From Oceanomicrobium pacificus (GTDB taxonomy: Bacteria > Pseudomonadota > Alphaproteobacteria > Rhodobacterales > Rhodobacteraceae): a stretch of 64,000 nt of DNA. The translations under genes and the position numbers were made by a program. The notes under the pieces were generated by a model. The model had not been told where the DNA came from. It worked only from the letters and a program-made list of their open reading frames with translations, and ran no database searches. Below are positions 51,439 to 61,265 of this stretch, one piece after another; position 1 is the first letter of the stretch, and the number at the start of each line of letters is the position of its first letter. Where the stretch lies: assembly GCF_009833495.1 (NCBI RefSeq), contig NZ_WUWG01000003.1, positions 1 through 64,000 on the forward strand. Reading direction: 5' to 3'.

Positions 51439-52968
51439 ATGCCCGAGCCCGTCCTCAGCCTCGATCATGTGTCGAAAAGCTTCGGAATGACCCACGCGCT
51501 CAGCGACGTGTCGATGGACCTTCATGCCGGCGAGGTCCATGCCATCGTGGGCGAGAATGGCGCCGGAAAATCCACCATGATCAAGATCATGACCGGAATC
51601 CACCAGCCGAGTTCCGGTGCCGTGCGGATCGACGGCGACGCCGTGACGCTGGCCGGACCGCAGACCGCGCGCGACCGCGGCGTGGTCGCGATCTATCAGG
51701 AACCGATGGTCTTTCCCGACCTCGACGTGGCGGAGAACATATTCATTTCCTCGACGAAGGAAGGCTGGTTCCAGAACCGCCGCGACCTGCGCCGCAAGGC
51801 CCATGCGCTGATCGACCGGATCGGCATGGCGCTTGATGTCGATCAGGTGGCGAGCGGCCTGACGCTGGCCGAACAGCAGGCGGTGGAGATCGCCCGCGCG
51901 CTCAGTCAGGATGTGCGCGTCCTGATCATGGATGAACCGACAGCCGCCCTGTCGGCGCACGAAGCCGCGCAATTGCGCCGCGTCGCGCGGACCCTTGCGG
52001 AGGAGGGCGTTTCGGTCGTCTACATCTCTCACCGGCTGGAAGAGGTGTTCGAGATTGCCGACCGCGTGACGGTCATCCGTGACGGGCAGCATATCTCCAC
52101 CCGTCCGATCGACGAGACGACGCCCGACGGGATGATCGCCGAGATGGTCGGCCGCGAGGTCGGCAACTATTTCGAAAAGGCCCCCACGACAGCGACGCCG
52201 GAGGTGCTGCTCGGCGTGCGCGACCTGACGCTGGACGGCACCTACGAGAATATCAGCTTCGACCTGCATCGCGGCGAGGTTCTGTGCATGGCCGGCCTGA
52301 TCGGCGCGCGGCGCACCGATGTGGCCCTGTCGCTTTTCGGGATCGCGCCCGCCACCGGCGGCACCGTTACCTACAAGGGTGCGGAGGTCCGTCTGACCAC
52401 GCCGCGGCAGGCAATGGACCTCGGCATCGCCTATGTCTCGGAGGACCGGCGCAAGCTCGGCCTCGCGATGGAGATGCCGATCCGCGACAATGTCACCCTC
52501 GCCACCCTGTCGCGCTACCAGTCGCGCGCCGGCATCATCGACCGGGCCGCCGAGGCCGAAACGGCGGAAGCCTATCGCCAGCGGCTCAACATCCGCACGC
52601 CGGATGTGGAGATTGACGTGGGCATGCTGTCAGGCGGAAACCAGCAGAAGGTGATGCTCGCCAAATGGCTCAACATGGAGCCGGAACTGCTCATTTTCGA
52701 CGAACCGACACGCGGTATCGATATTGGCGCCAAGGCGGAGGTCCATGACCTGATCCGTGACTTCGCCGCCAAGGGTGGTGCGGTTCTCGTCATCTCCTCC
52801 GACCTGCCCGAGGTGCTCGCGATGGGCGACCGGATACTTGTCATGCGCGAAGGGGTGCAGATGGGCATTCTCGACGCCGCCGACGCCGATCAGGAGAAGG
52901 TCATGGCGCTGGCCACTGGGCAGGTGAGATCCACCGCCCCCGACGCACGCGAAGGAGAACCGGCATGA
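51439..52968 (+). CDS. rhaT: Sugar ABC transporter ATP-binding protein, two ABC domains (RhaT-like)
   Basis: A 509-residue fused ATPase of the CUT2 type. The first domain has Walker A GENGAGKST, signature LTLAEQQAVEIARAL and Walker B VLIMDEPTAALS. The second has the usual degenerate Walker A GLIGARRTDVAL, signature LSGGNQQKVMLAKWL and Walker B LIFDEPTRGIDIG. Start ATG 51439 after TTGGAG. Overlaps the first permease gene by ATGA. Powers uptake with the two permeases downstream. Confidence 0.9.
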   Translation: MPEPVLSLDHVSKSFGMTHALSDVSMDLHAGEVHAIVGENGAGKSTMIKIMTGIHQPSSGAVRIDGDAVTLAGPQTARDRGVVAIYQEPMVFPDLDVAENIFISSTKEGWFQNRRDLRRKAHALIDRIGMALDVDQVASGLTLAEQQAVEIARALSQDVRVLIMDEPTAALSAHEAAQLRRVARTLAEEGVSVVYISHRLEEVFEIADRVTVIRDGQHISTRPIDETTPDGMIAEMVGREVGNYFEKAPTTATPEVLLGVRDLTLDGTYENISFDLHRGEVLCMAGLIGARRTDVALSLFGIAPATGGTVTYKGAEVRLTTPRQAMDLGIAYVSEDRRKLGLAMEMPIRDNVTLATLSRYQSRAGIIDRAAEAETAEAYRQRLNIRTPDVEIDVGMLSGGNQQKVMLAKWLNMEPELLIFDEPTRGIDIGAKAEVHDLIRDFAAKGGAVLVISSDLPEVLAMGDRILVMREGVQMGILDAADADQEKVMALATGQVRSTAPDAREGEPA

Positions 52969-54029
52969 CCCGTCTTTTCCTGCGCGTCAGCCCGCAGGCG
53001 CTGCGCATCACCGGGCTGCTCTTCGTGCTCTGCCTCGTAGTTCTCTTCTTCTCCACTCAGGTCGACAATTACCTGAACGGACGGCTTTTCAACCGGATTT
53101 CGAGCTCTGTCGCGATCATGGCGCTCATTGCCACCGGGCAGACCATCGTCATCCTGACCCGAAACATCGACCTGTCCGTGGGGTCTGTGGTCGGCTTCAC
53201 TGCCTTTGCCACCGGCAGCCTTGTGACCGCCTATCCCGATATGGGGCCGGTGCCGCTCGTGCTTTTCGCGATGGTCTGCGGGGCGGGGTTCGGCTGCATC
53301 AACGGGGCGCTCGTGGCCTATGCGCGGGTGCCGTCGATCATCGTGACGCTGGCGACCATGGCGCTTTTCCGCTCCGCGCTGGTCGAATTCTCCGACGCCA
53401 AGTCGATCACCTCGGGCAGCCTGCCGCAATGGCTGGTCAGCTTCCCCAACACCAAGCTCCTGACGATCGGCCAGTTCCAGCTGCGCGCGGGATTTGCCGT
53501 CGCGGTCGTGGTGGTGGTCCTCGTCCATATCCTTCTCTCGCGGTTCCGGCCTGCCCGCCGCTTCTATGCGGTCGGCTCCAGCCCCGAAGCGGCCGAAATG
53601 GCGGGGATCAACACCCGCGCCACGGTCTTCGCGGCCTTCGTGCTCGCGGGTGCGCTGGCGGGGCTGGCCGGGTTCATGTTCCTCGCCCGGTTCGGCAACA
53701 TCACCGTGGTGGCCGGGCTCGGGTTCGAACTGAAATCCGTCGCGGCCTCCGTCGTCGGCGGGGTCAACATCTTCGGCGGGTCGGGCACGGTGATCGGGGC
53801 GTTTCTGGGCGCGATCCTCGTCGATCTGATCGACACGAGCCTCGTGCGCTGGCAACTCGTCTCCGAATTCTGGCGGGAAGCCGTGCTCGGCGCGCTCATC
53901 CTCCTGTCGGTCACGGTCGACACGCTCCTGATGCGGCGGCTGTTCCGGCTCCGGCAGGCGCAGGAGCATGAGGCCGCAAAGCCGAAACCCGCCGCCGCCG
54001 GCAAGGTCACGAAGGAGGGCGCGGCATGA
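52965..54029 (+). CDS. rhaP: Sugar ABC transporter permease (RhaP-like)
   Basis: A 354-residue CUT2 permease with about nine hydrophobic helices. [24 protein letters not shown] is the family's second-helix motif, and [34 protein letters not shown] is the cytoplasmic coupling region. A charged C-terminal tail ([22 protein letters not shown]) follows the last helix. ATGA overlaps on both sides. Confidence 0.9.
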   Translation: MTRLFLRVSPQALRITGLLFVLCLVVLFFSTQVDNYLNGRLFNRISSSVAIMALIATGQTIVILTRNIDLSVGSVVGFTAFATGSLVTAYPDMGPVPLVLFAMVCGAGFGCINGALVAYARVPSIIVTLATMALFRSALVEFSDAKSITSGSLPQWLVSFPNTKLLTIGQFQLRAGFAVAVVVVVLVHILLSRFRPARRFYAVGSSPEAAEMAGINTRATVFAAFVLAGALAGLAGFMFLARFGNITVVAGLGFELKSVAASVVGGVNIFGGSGTVIGAFLGAILVDLIDTSLVRWQLVSEFWREAVLGALILLSVTVDTLLMRRLFRLRQAQEHEAAKPKPAAAGKVTKEGAA

Positions 54030-55012
54030 CCCGTCTATCGTCATTCGCAACGGGGTTGCGCAGTTGGGAAGGGTTCCTCTTCGCCGCGCTGCTTGTCATC
54101 CTTGCGGTCAATGCAGCGCTGACGCCCGAATTCCTGACTGTGGCGAACCAGATCAACCTGTTCCAGCTCTCGATCGAGAAGGTGATCGTGGCGCTGGTGA
54201 TGACCTTCATCATCATCAATGCCGAGATCGACCTGTCGGTGGGCGCGATGATGGGCCTGTCGGCCTGTGCCTTCGGCTGGATGTTCCAGAACGGCGTCGA
54301 CGCGCGTCTCGCCTGTCTGGTCTGCCTCGGGATCGGCATCGCGGGCGGGGCGCTCAACGGCTATTTCATTGCCGCCATGGCGCTGCCGTCTCTGGTGGTG
54401 ACGCTGGCCACGCTGATCGGGTTCCGCGGTCTGGCCCGCGTGCTGGTGGAGGATCGCGGCATCACCGATTTCCCCGACTGGTTCGACGCGCTCGGGCAGG
54501 CACCCATGCTGGGTCCCTTACCCTTTGCGCTCATCGCCTTCGGGGTCCTGTTCGTGTTCCTCTACGTGCTGTTGCAGAAGACGGGATTTGGCCGGCGGAC
54601 CTATGTGATCGGAACCAACCGCGACGTGGCCGATTTCGCGGGCATCGACAGCCGCCGCCACAAATTCATTCTCTTCGTCGCGTCCGGCCTGATCTCGGCC
54701 TTCGCGGGGCTGCTCTATGCCGCGCGTGTCGGTGCGGTGCGCGGCGACGTGGCGCTCGGGTTCGAGCTCGACATCATTACCATCGTCTTGCTGGGCGGTG
54801 TGTCGATCTTCGGCGGCAAGGGCTCGCTGACGGGCACGCTCCTGTCGATCCTGATCGTGCTGAACCTGCGCAACGGGATGGCGCTCATGAACATCACGGG
54901 GCATATCCAGACCGGGGTGATCGGCCTGCTGCTGATCGGCTCCGTCCTCGCGCCGCGGCTGCGACTGCCGCGGTTCAACCGTGCCGCCAAACCCAAGGAA
55001 GTCTCGCCATGA
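54026..55012 (+). CDS. rhaQ: Sugar ABC transporter permease (RhaQ-like)
   Basis: A 328-residue CUT2 permease. [23 protein letters not shown] and [40 protein letters not shown] are the helix 2 and coupling-helix motifs. [29 protein letters not shown] is the conserved C-terminal region. A second, distinct permease following RhaP is the arrangement of Rhizobium rhaSTPQ. ATGA overlap with the regulator gene. Confidence 0.9.
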   Translation: MTRLSSFATGLRSWEGFLFAALLVILAVNAALTPEFLTVANQINLFQLSIEKVIVALVMTFIIINAEIDLSVGAMMGLSACAFGWMFQNGVDARLACLVCLGIGIAGGALNGYFIAAMALPSLVVTLATLIGFRGLARVLVEDRGITDFPDWFDALGQAPMLGPLPFALIAFGVLFVFLYVLLQKTGFGRRTYVIGTNRDVADFAGIDSRRHKFILFVASGLISAFAGLLYAARVGAVRGDVALGFELDIITIVLLGGVSIFGGKGSLTGTLLSILIVLNLRNGMALMNITGHIQTGVIGLLLIGSVLAPRLRLPRFNRAAKPKEVSP

Positions 55013-55731
55013 GAGCGCCCGAGAACGAAACCGGCCTCGACACACCGATCAAGCGCGAATCCGTGGCCGAGATGGTGGCCCGACGGATCCTGCACCAGAT
55101 CACCACAGGCGCGCTGCAGCCCGGCGACCTGCTGCCGCCGGAGCGGGAACTGGCCGCATCGCTGAACGTGTCGCGCCCCTCGGTGCGCGAGGCGATCCGC
55201 GGATTGTCGATCCTCGGCGTGGTGCGGACGCGGCAGGGCGGCGGGGCGAACATTTCGGAACTGGATGCGGAGGCGCTGCTCGGCCCGATCCAGTTCTTCC
55301 TGTCGCTGCAGGCCGACAATGTGCGCGCGCTCTATGATGCCCGCTCGCTGATCGAGAGCGACGTGGCGCGGCGTGCGGCGGAGAATATGGACGATGCGGC
55401 GCTTGATGCGCTTGGGGATATTCTGGACCATCAGGCCGACACGATGGGTGATCCGACCGCCTTCCGCGCCTCCGACCTCGCCTTTCACGAGGCGCTCTGG
55501 AAAGGCTGCGGCAACGCCTATTTGCAACGGATCGGGGAGAGCCTGAACGTGATCGGACTGGAGGTGCGGCTGCGCGCCTCCGAAACGCCGGGCGTTCTGG
55601 CGCAGAGCCTGAAGGATCACCGCGTCCTGCTTGATGCGCTGCGCGCTCGTGATCCCGACGCGGCGGCCCGCGCGGCCGAGCAGCATATGCTCAACGTCTA
55701 TAAATCGACTGTCGGGGAGGACAGGGAATGA
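55009..55731 (+). CDS. FadR-subfamily GntR regulator of the sugar operon
   Basis: A 240-residue regulator. The winged helix (about 15-80) has [44 protein letters not shown] and the FadR-type [12 protein letters not shown] wing. The FCD domain has [26 protein letters not shown] and DHRVLLDAL, with the Asp/His metal-site pattern. Encoded inside the operon by ATGA overlaps, an arrangement that makes autoregulation certain if it binds the palindrome at 47196. The ligand is probably a sugar acid from the pathway. Confidence 0.9.
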   Translation: MRAPENETGLDTPIKRESVAEMVARRILHQITTGALQPGDLLPPERELAASLNVSRPSVREAIRGLSILGVVRTRQGGGANISELDAEALLGPIQFFLSLQADNVRALYDARSLIESDVARRAAENMDDAALDALGDILDHQADTMGDPTAFRASDLAFHEALWKGCGNAYLQRIGESLNVIGLEVRLRASETPGVLAQSLKDHRVLLDALRARDPDAAARAAEQHMLNVYKSTVGEDRE

Positions 55732-56780
55732 CAGCACGGATCGGCATTGTCGGCACCGGATGGTGGGCCAATTTCAACCATATCCCGACAATCAACGAGA
55801 CCGACGGGGCGGAGGTGGTCGCGATTTGTGATCTCGACGCGGACAGGCTCGCACAGGTGGGCGACAAATGGGGCATTTCGGCCCGCTACACGGATGTGGC
55901 GGCGATGCTGGCGGCGGAGGCGCTCGACGGGGTGATGATCTCCACTCCCCATGTCGCGCATACCGGACCCGCTATCGCGGCGCTTCAGGCCGGGTGCCAT
56001 GTGCTGGTGGAAAAGCCGATGGCCACGACCGAGGCGGACGGGCGGGCCATCGCCGCCGCCGCCGCGCGGGCCGGGCGCGAAGTGCTGGTGCCTTGCGGGA
56101 TGAATTTTACCCCTTTCAGCCGCACGGCCGCGCAGATGGTGCGGGACGGCCGGATCGGAGAGGTCCGCCATGCCGTGTGCCAGATGGGCTCGGCGCTTGA
56201 AGACCTGTTCGCCGGACAGCCGATGCTGGAAACCGCCGACCATATGTTCCGGCCACCGGCCTCTACCTGGGCCGATCCGGAGAAAGCCGGCGGCTATGGC
56301 TGGGGCCAGATGAGCCACGCGCTGTCCTGGCTCGTTTATGTGGCCGATCTGCGGTTCGAGAGCATCTATTGCGCCTTCGGACGCTCGCCGACGGGCGTCG
56401 ATTACTATGATGCGGCGGTCGGGCGGGCGACAAACGGTGCCACGGTCTCCTTTTCCGGCGCTTCGACCGTGCCCAAACATGTGGGCATGCATATGGATAT
56501 GCGCATCTACGGAACCGAAGGCTGCCTGTTCTTCGACAATGAACGCGCGCGGCTGGAATTGCGCCGGCTCGACGGCAAGGATGAACTGGTGGAGATCGCG
56601 CAGCAGGAGGCCGAATATGACGGCACGCTGCCGGTGCGCGTCTTCGCGGCGCTCTGTGCCGGGGAGGATGTGAAAAACGCCGCCGACGCGGAAAACGGGG
56701 CCCGCGTGACGGAGGCACTGCACGCATTCTACCGCTCCGCCGACAGTGGCGAAGTGGCGCTGATCGGGGGTGCGGCATGA
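55728..56780 (+). CDS. Gfo/Idh/MocA family oxidoreductase
   Basis: A 350-residue NAD(P)-dependent dehydrogenase. The Rossmann motif is IGIVGTGWWANFNHIPTI, the strand-2 acidic end VVAICDLDADRL, and VEKPMATTEADGRAI carries the catalytic Glu-Lys-Pro. The C-terminal alpha/beta domain spans about 125-340 and includes GYGWGQMSHALSWLVYVADL, with the His commonly used in catalysis. Such enzymes oxidise a sugar C1 or a ring hydroxyl. Along with the TIM-barrel isomerase encoded next, it could form a keto-sugar/epimerase pair. ATGA overlaps with both neighbours. Confidence 0.9.
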   Translation: MTARIGIVGTGWWANFNHIPTINETDGAEVVAICDLDADRLAQVGDKWGISARYTDVAAMLAAEALDGVMISTPHVAHTGPAIAALQAGCHVLVEKPMATTEADGRAIAAAAARAGREVLVPCGMNFTPFSRTAAQMVRDGRIGEVRHAVCQMGSALEDLFAGQPMLETADHMFRPPASTWADPEKAGGYGWGQMSHALSWLVYVADLRFESIYCAFGRSPTGVDYYDAAVGRATNGATVSFSGASTVPKHVGMHMDMRIYGTEGCLFFDNERARLELRRLDGKDELVEIAQQEAEYDGTLPVRVFAALCAGEDVKNAADAENGARVTEALHAFYRSADSGEVALIGGAA

Positions 56781-57595
56781 AGCTTTCGCTCACATCCTGG
56801 TCGCTGCCTTCCTGCACGCTGCAGGAAGCCGCCGACATTTCCCGCGCGCTTGGCATTGGCGCGCTCGATGTCAGCCTGTTCTACCGCTCTGGTCTCGACA
56901 AGGCGCGTATCCTGAACGCGCCCGAAGAGGCGGCTCGGGATCTGGCCGGGCTCGGGGTCGATCTGCCCAACTATTACCACCTGTTCGGTGACGGGCTGGA
57001 TGGCCGCAACCTCGCGTTGCCAGGCACGCTGGACGACAATCTGCGGGATCTGGAGGCCGTTCTGACATTTGCGGATGCGGCCGGGATCGCGACGGTTTTC
57101 ATCCTGCCCGGCATGGTCAACCCCGGCCAGTCGCGCGCGCAGGCTGCGGACCAGTCGAAGCGCAGCCTCTCGGCCTTCATGCGACTTTCCGAGCGGTTCG
57201 AGGCAAAGCTCTGCATCGAGCCGCATGTGCACAGTTTCGCCGAAAGCCCTGCCATCGTGCAGGATCTGGTGGACGCAACCGGCATCGGGCTGGCGCTTGA
57301 CTACTCGCATTTCGCCTGCCTCGGCTACCGGCAGGAGGAGGTCGACCCGCTCGCGCCCCATGCCGTCCATGTGCACCTTCGGCAAGCCAAGATGGGCGCG
57401 CTGCAGACGAAATTCGCGCATGGCACGCTCAATTTTCCGGCCATGTTCGCGACGTTGCGCGATGCCGGCTATGGCGGGGCGCTGTCCATCGAGCCGGTCC
57501 ATCAGGACTATATGAACACGCTCTTTGAGGATGTTCTGACCGAGATCATCGCGCTACGCGACTGTTTTAACGACTGGAAAGGGGGAGCGGCATGA
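56777..57595 (+). CDS. Sugar phosphate isomerase/epimerase-like TIM barrel protein
   Basis: A 272-residue AP-endonuclease-2/xylose-isomerase-like barrel. Probable metal ligands are Glu in LCIEPHVHSF, Asp in GLALDYSHFACLG, His in AVHVHLRQAK and Glu in LSIEPVHQDY. The family contains keto-sugar epimerases, inosose dehydratases and hydroxypyruvate isomerases. Pairing with a Gfo/Idh/MocA enzyme is a recurrent sugar-catabolism motif. Overlaps both neighbours by ATGA. Confidence 0.85.
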   Translation: MKLSLTSWSLPSCTLQEAADISRALGIGALDVSLFYRSGLDKARILNAPEEAARDLAGLGVDLPNYYHLFGDGLDGRNLALPGTLDDNLRDLEAVLTFADAAGIATVFILPGMVNPGQSRAQAADQSKRSLSAFMRLSERFEAKLCIEPHVHSFAESPAIVQDLVDATGIGLALDYSHFACLGYRQEEVDPLAPHAVHVHLRQAKMGALQTKFAHGTLNFPAMFATLRDAGYGGALSIEPVHQDYMNTLFEDVLTEIIALRDCFNDWKGGAA

Positions 57596-57906
57596 CATCC
57601 TATGCTTGGGTGCTGGAGGTCCGGCCCGGATATGAAGAGGAGTATCTGCGCCGGCATGACGAGATCTGGCCGGAAATGCTCGACACGCTGCGCGCGGCGG
57701 GCATCCGCAACTACAATATCTTCCGCCATGGGCTGACGCTGTTCGGCTATTTCGAGACCGATGATCTGGAAGCCACGAAAGCGCATCTGGCAGATTGCCC
57801 GGTCAATGCGAAATGGGCCGAATGGATGGCGCCGATCATGAAGATCGAAACCGATCCGACGACGGATTTCCCCTATCTGCTGCCGCGCCAGTTCCACATG
57901 GACTGA
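57592..57906 (+). CDS. rhaM: L-rhamnose mutarotase family protein
   Basis: A 104-residue protein, exactly the length of E. coli RhaM. YEEEYLRRHDEIWPEMLDTLRAAGIRNYNIF contains the conserved His-x3-Trp-Pro motif, and GYFETDD and WAEWMAP follow as in the family (RhaU in Rhizobium). It interconverts alpha and beta anomers of L-rhamnose or a close 6-deoxy sugar. Last gene of the operon by ATGA overlap; convergent with the DUF302 gene 12 bases away. Confidence 0.9.
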   Translation: MTSYAWVLEVRPGYEEEYLRRHDEIWPEMLDTLRAAGIRNYNIFRHGLTLFGYFETDDLEATKAHLADCPVNAKWAEWMAPIMKIETDPTTDFPYLLPRQFHMD

Positions 57907-57918
57907 CGCGACAGGCGC

Positions 57919-58794
57919 CTATTCCAGTGCCTTGGCAAATGTGGCGGTCAGCCGGTCGTTGAGCGCGGCATGGGGCGGGGCGGAGCGGCCGTAGTGAAGT
58001 TCCGCCAACCCGGCAATGTCATTGTAGATGACCTGCGTGGCGCCGTTCCCGTCCGAATAGACGAGCAGTTTCTGGCAAAAGGCGTCGAGGCCGATCGCCG
58101 TGAATTCCGCCATGGCGACGCCGCCCGGAGCCGGCCCGCCAAAGAGCAGGAGCGCGGCGGGCGGCAGGGTCACGCCGAGCGCGGCGGCCTCTGCCTGAAA
58201 GTCAATCCGGCCAAACCAGACCGTATCTGCCTGCGCGCGGACGATCGCTTCGAGACGCCGCACGCTCTCGGCCACATCATAGGGGCTCGGCAAACGCAGG
58301 ATAGCGGCGCCTTCCGTCAGACCGGCCACAGGCGCGCGGGCGACATCCCGCCCGCCCAGTGCCTCAGTCAACCGCCGGTCGAATGCTTCGAGCGCATTCC
58401 TGTCCGTCAGCCCGTGGCGGATTTCCAGAAAATCGCTGCCCGTCGTCAAAAGGGCGGCCCCATCCCCCGGCGCATGGGCCAGCACGCGGTAGGGCAGGTC
58501 GAGCCCCGCCGTGATCCGGTCGGCCATCAGGGCCGTGTTCACCACCGGATCGGAAAAGATCTGCACCCGGGAGGGCGGCATGTCCACGCCTTCGGCGGCC
58601 GCTAGCCGGGCATGGTCGATCTCCACAACCGGATCAAGACCAGCGGCGGCGACGGTGTCCAAGACGGCTTCGGTCGCTTGGTCGACCTCTGCCTGCGGGT
58701 CGGCCAGAACGGCCGCGGGCGGAAATGTCAGAAGTGCCAGCACGGCCAGAAGGCCGCGTCTTCGATTGCTGGAGAAAGCCATTCCACGTCCCAT
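57919..58794 (-). CDS. Exported protein with two DUF302 domains
   Basis: A 291-residue protein. A basic n-region and hydrophobic core (SSNRRRGLLAVLALLTFPPAAVLA) form a signal peptide. Two DUF302-like units are visible: EIDHARLAAAEGVDMPPSRVQIFSDP...LDLPYRVLAH and RIDFQAEAAALGVTLPPAALLLFGGP...LDAFCQKLLVYSD. The tandem copy probably arose by internal duplication. Function of DUF302 is unclear. Start at ATG 58794 after TTGGAGGATCGG; the frame opens at a TTG four codons earlier. Divergent from the exported ureohydrolase by 104 bp. Confidence 0.8.
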   Translation of the reverse strand: MGRGMAFSSNRRRGLLAVLALLTFPPAAVLADPQAEVDQATEAVLDTVAAAGLDPVVEIDHARLAAAEGVDMPPSRVQIFSDPVVNTALMADRITAGLDLPYRVLAHAPGDGAALLTTGSDFLEIRHGLTDRNALEAFDRRLTEALGGRDVARAPVAGLTEGAAILRLPSPYDVAESVRRLEAIVRAQADTVWFGRIDFQAEAAALGVTLPPAALLLFGGPAPGGVAMAEFTAIGLDAFCQKLLVYSDGNGATQVIYNDIAGLAELHYGRSAPPHAALNDRLTATFAKALE

Positions 58795-58898
58795 CCGATC
58801 CTCCAAGCTGATCCCGCCTCAAGAAAAAAAGTCGACCCGATAGGCCGAATCCCTATCATGGTGCCTGATTTGGAACGGTAAGTCTCGGGGAGGGTGTG

Positions 58899-60179
58899 AT
58901 GACGGGTCAAAAATATCAGGGCGCCGGATGGTTTGCATCTGCCTGTCTGGTTGCGCTTGTGGGCGCGTCGCCGCTCGCTGCGCAGGTCTACGGCCATGCC
59001 TATGAGCAGGAGGCCGCGCCGATCCGGCCGGGTGAACAGGCCACGATCCCCCTCGACACAGAGGATCCGGGTTTCAACATTTGGCGCACGCCGCGGGACG
59101 ATCTGCAGGCGGGCCGTGACCCGGGCGGTTTCAATCCCAACCGGTTCCCCTTCGGCTTCTCCTATGCCGCGATCCCGACATTTTTCAATTCCGATCTGGC
59201 TCTGACGCAGGATGATTTGCGCGCGGCAGACGTGGATGTCGCCGTGATCGGCGGGTTCACCGACATGGGCACGGGCATGCGCGGGGCAGCACATGGGCCC
59301 AACGCGTTTCGCAACAGTCAGGTCTATGGCGGCTATGGCGCGTCGCAGCCGCATATGATGACCATGGTCGATCCGCTGGAAGCGTTGAAGGTGGTCGATT
59401 ACGGCAACGCGCCGGTCGATATCATGAGCACCGAACGCACCATGGCGCCGATGCGCGAGATCGTGCGCGAGATTGCCGAGGTCCAGCACGAGGACGGGCG
59501 CCATGTGTTCCCGATGATCATCGGGGGCGACCATTCGCTCATGTATCCGGACGTGGCCGCGCTGGTGGATGTCTATGGCAAGGGCAATGTCGGGGTGATC
59601 CATTTCGACGCTCACTACGATGCCGGCAAATACATGATGGGGCATCTGATCAGCCACGGCATGCCGATCTACCGGCTGATCGAGGAAGGGCTTGTGGAGG
59701 GCAAGAACTTCATCCAGGTCGGACTGCGCGGTTACTATCCCGACCGCAAGGCGTTCGAATGGATGAAGGAAAACGGGTTCCGCTATCACACGATGGCCGA
59801 GATCGAGGCGCGCGGCTTCGATGCGGTGATGGAGGATGTGATCCGCGAGGCGCAGGAAGGGCCGGAATATCTGTTTGTCTCCTTCGATATCGACACGCTC
59901 GATCCGGCCTTCGTGCCGGGCACCGGAACGCCGGAACCGGGCGGGCTGACCCCGCGCGAGGCTTTCCCGATCGTGCGCCGCCTCTGTGCGGAAACCAATG
60001 TCGTGGGGTTCGAACTGGTGGAACTCGCGCCGATGCTCGACCCGACTTACGTGTCCGCGCTCAATGCCAACCGGCTGGCGCGCGAATGCCTGACCGGTAT
60101 GGCGCTGCGCAAGCTCGGCATCACGGAACCGGATTTCAAGGACCCGCTGACGGTCTCTCACGGGCAGGGTGCAAACTGA
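58899..60179 (+). CDS. Exported arginase/agmatinase family (ureohydrolase) protein
   Basis: A 426-residue ureohydrolase. The binuclear Mn site is intact: GGDHSL, HFDAHYDAG (Asp-x-His-x-Asp) and SFDIDTLDPAFVPGTGTPEPGGL. An extra N-terminal region of about 100 residues precedes the catalytic domain and begins with an apparent signal peptide (FASACLVALVGASPLAAQ), unlike ordinary cytoplasmic agmatinases of about 310 residues. It would hydrolyse a guanidino compound to urea and an amine, possibly in the periplasm. Start ATG 58899 after GGGGAGGGTG. Monocistronic in appearance. Confidence 0.88.
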   Translation: MTGQKYQGAGWFASACLVALVGASPLAAQVYGHAYEQEAAPIRPGEQATIPLDTEDPGFNIWRTPRDDLQAGRDPGGFNPNRFPFGFSYAAIPTFFNSDLALTQDDLRAADVDVAVIGGFTDMGTGMRGAAHGPNAFRNSQVYGGYGASQPHMMTMVDPLEALKVVDYGNAPVDIMSTERTMAPMREIVREIAEVQHEDGRHVFPMIIGGDHSLMYPDVAALVDVYGKGNVGVIHFDAHYDAGKYMMGHLISHGMPIYRLIEEGLVEGKNFIQVGLRGYYPDRKAFEWMKENGFRYHTMAEIEARGFDAVMEDVIREAQEGPEYLFVSFDIDTLDPAFVPGTGTPEPGGLTPREAFPIVRRLCAETNVVGFELVELAPMLDPTYVSALNANRLARECLTGMALRKLGITEPDFKDPLTVSHGQGAN

Positions 60180-60266
60180 ACCGGTCGCGCGCGTTTTCGC
60201 GGGCTTGTCATGCAACTGTCATGAGGATTGGATAGGCACGGACCGACCCTATCTTCGGAGACTGAC

Positions 60267-61265
60267 GTGACCACCTATGCCCTCAACGGTCTTGGCCGGA
60301 TCGGCAAGCTTGCACTGCGCCCGCTGCTCGAGCGCGGCGCCGACATCGCCTTCATCAACGATGCGGTCGGCGATCCGGCCATGCATGCCCATCTGCTCGA
60401 ATTCGACACGGTGCACGGGCGCTGGGCTGCGGATTTCGCCCATGATGCGGACAGTCTGACCATAGACGGCACGCGGCTGCCCTTCATCGGCACACGCAGT
60501 CTGTCGGACCTGCCGCTCGGCGGGGTGGATGTGGTCATCGACTGCACAGGCGTTTTCAAATCCGAAGCGGCGCTGGCGCCCTATTTCGAGGCCGGCGTGA
60601 AAAAGGTGATTGTCTCGGCCCCGGTGAAGGACGGGCCGACGGCCAATATCGTCTTCGGGGTCAATGACGCGACCTATGATCCGGAGGCGCACCGGATCGT
60701 GACCGCCGCCAGCTGCACGACCAACTGCCTCGCCCCTGTGGTCAAGGTGGTGCACGAAAATCTCGGCATCCGGCACGGGTCGATCACCACGATCCACGAT
60801 GTGACGAACACGCAGACCATCGTCGACCGTCCGGCCAAGGATTTGCGGCGCGCGCGCTCCGCGCTCAATTCGCTCATCCCGACGACGACCGGCAGCGCCA
60901 CCGCGATCACGCTCATCTATCCCGAACTGACGGGCCGGCTGAACGGCCATGCGGTGCGGGTGCCGCTTCTCAACGCCTCGCTCACCGATTGCGTGTTCGA
61001 ACTGGCGCGTGAAACCACCGCCGAGGAGGTGAACGCGCTCTTCAAGGCCGCCGCCGAAGGACCGCTTGCGGGCATTCTCGGCTACGAGACGCGGCCGCTC
61101 GTGTCCGCCGACTATGTGAACGACACGCGGTCTTCGATCGTCGACGGGCCGTCGACGATGGTCGTCGCGGGCACGCAGCTGAAAGTCTATGCCTGGTATG
61201 ACAATGAAATGGGCTATGCGCACCGGCTCGTGGATGTGGCCCTGATGGTGGGCGGCGGCTTGTGA
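60267..61265 (+). CDS. ArsJ-associated glyceraldehyde-3-phosphate dehydrogenase
   Basis: A 332-residue [18 protein letters not shown] is the cofactor motif, Cys150 in [11 protein letters not shown] the nucleophile, His in TIHDVTNTQ the general base, and the C-terminal [16 protein letters not shown] closes the fold. Start GTG 60267 with CGGAG upstream. It overlaps the arsJ-type gene by GTGA. In GAPDH-ArsJ pairs the enzyme uses arsenate in place of phosphate to make 1-arseno-3-phosphoglycerate, which ArsJ exports. NAFNPDR-like housekeeping features cannot be judged, but context fixes the role. Confidence 0.92.
   Translation: MTTYALNGLGRIGKLALRPLLERGADIAFINDAVGDPAMHAHLLEFDTVHGRWAADFAHDADSLTIDGTRLPFIGTRSLSDLPLGGVDVVIDCTGVFKSEAALAPYFEAGVKKVIVSAPVKDGPTANIVFGVNDATYDPEAHRIVTAASCTTNCLAPVVKVVHENLGIRHGSITTIHDVTNTQTIVDRPAKDLRRARSALNSLIPTTTGSATAITLIYPELTGRLNGHAVRVPLLNASLTDCVFELARETTAEEVNALFKAAAEGPLAGILGYETRPLVSADYVNDTRSSIVDGPSTMVVAGTQLKVYAWYDNEMGYAHRLVDVALMVGGGL

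Noticed and set aside
49171-52269. 1032-codon open frame on the minus strand
   Set aside because: It is antisense to the hydroxyacid dehydrogenase, rhaS-like and rhaT-like genes, all of which have clear motifs. His/Arg/Gly-rich translation is typical of antisense frames in GC-rich DNA.
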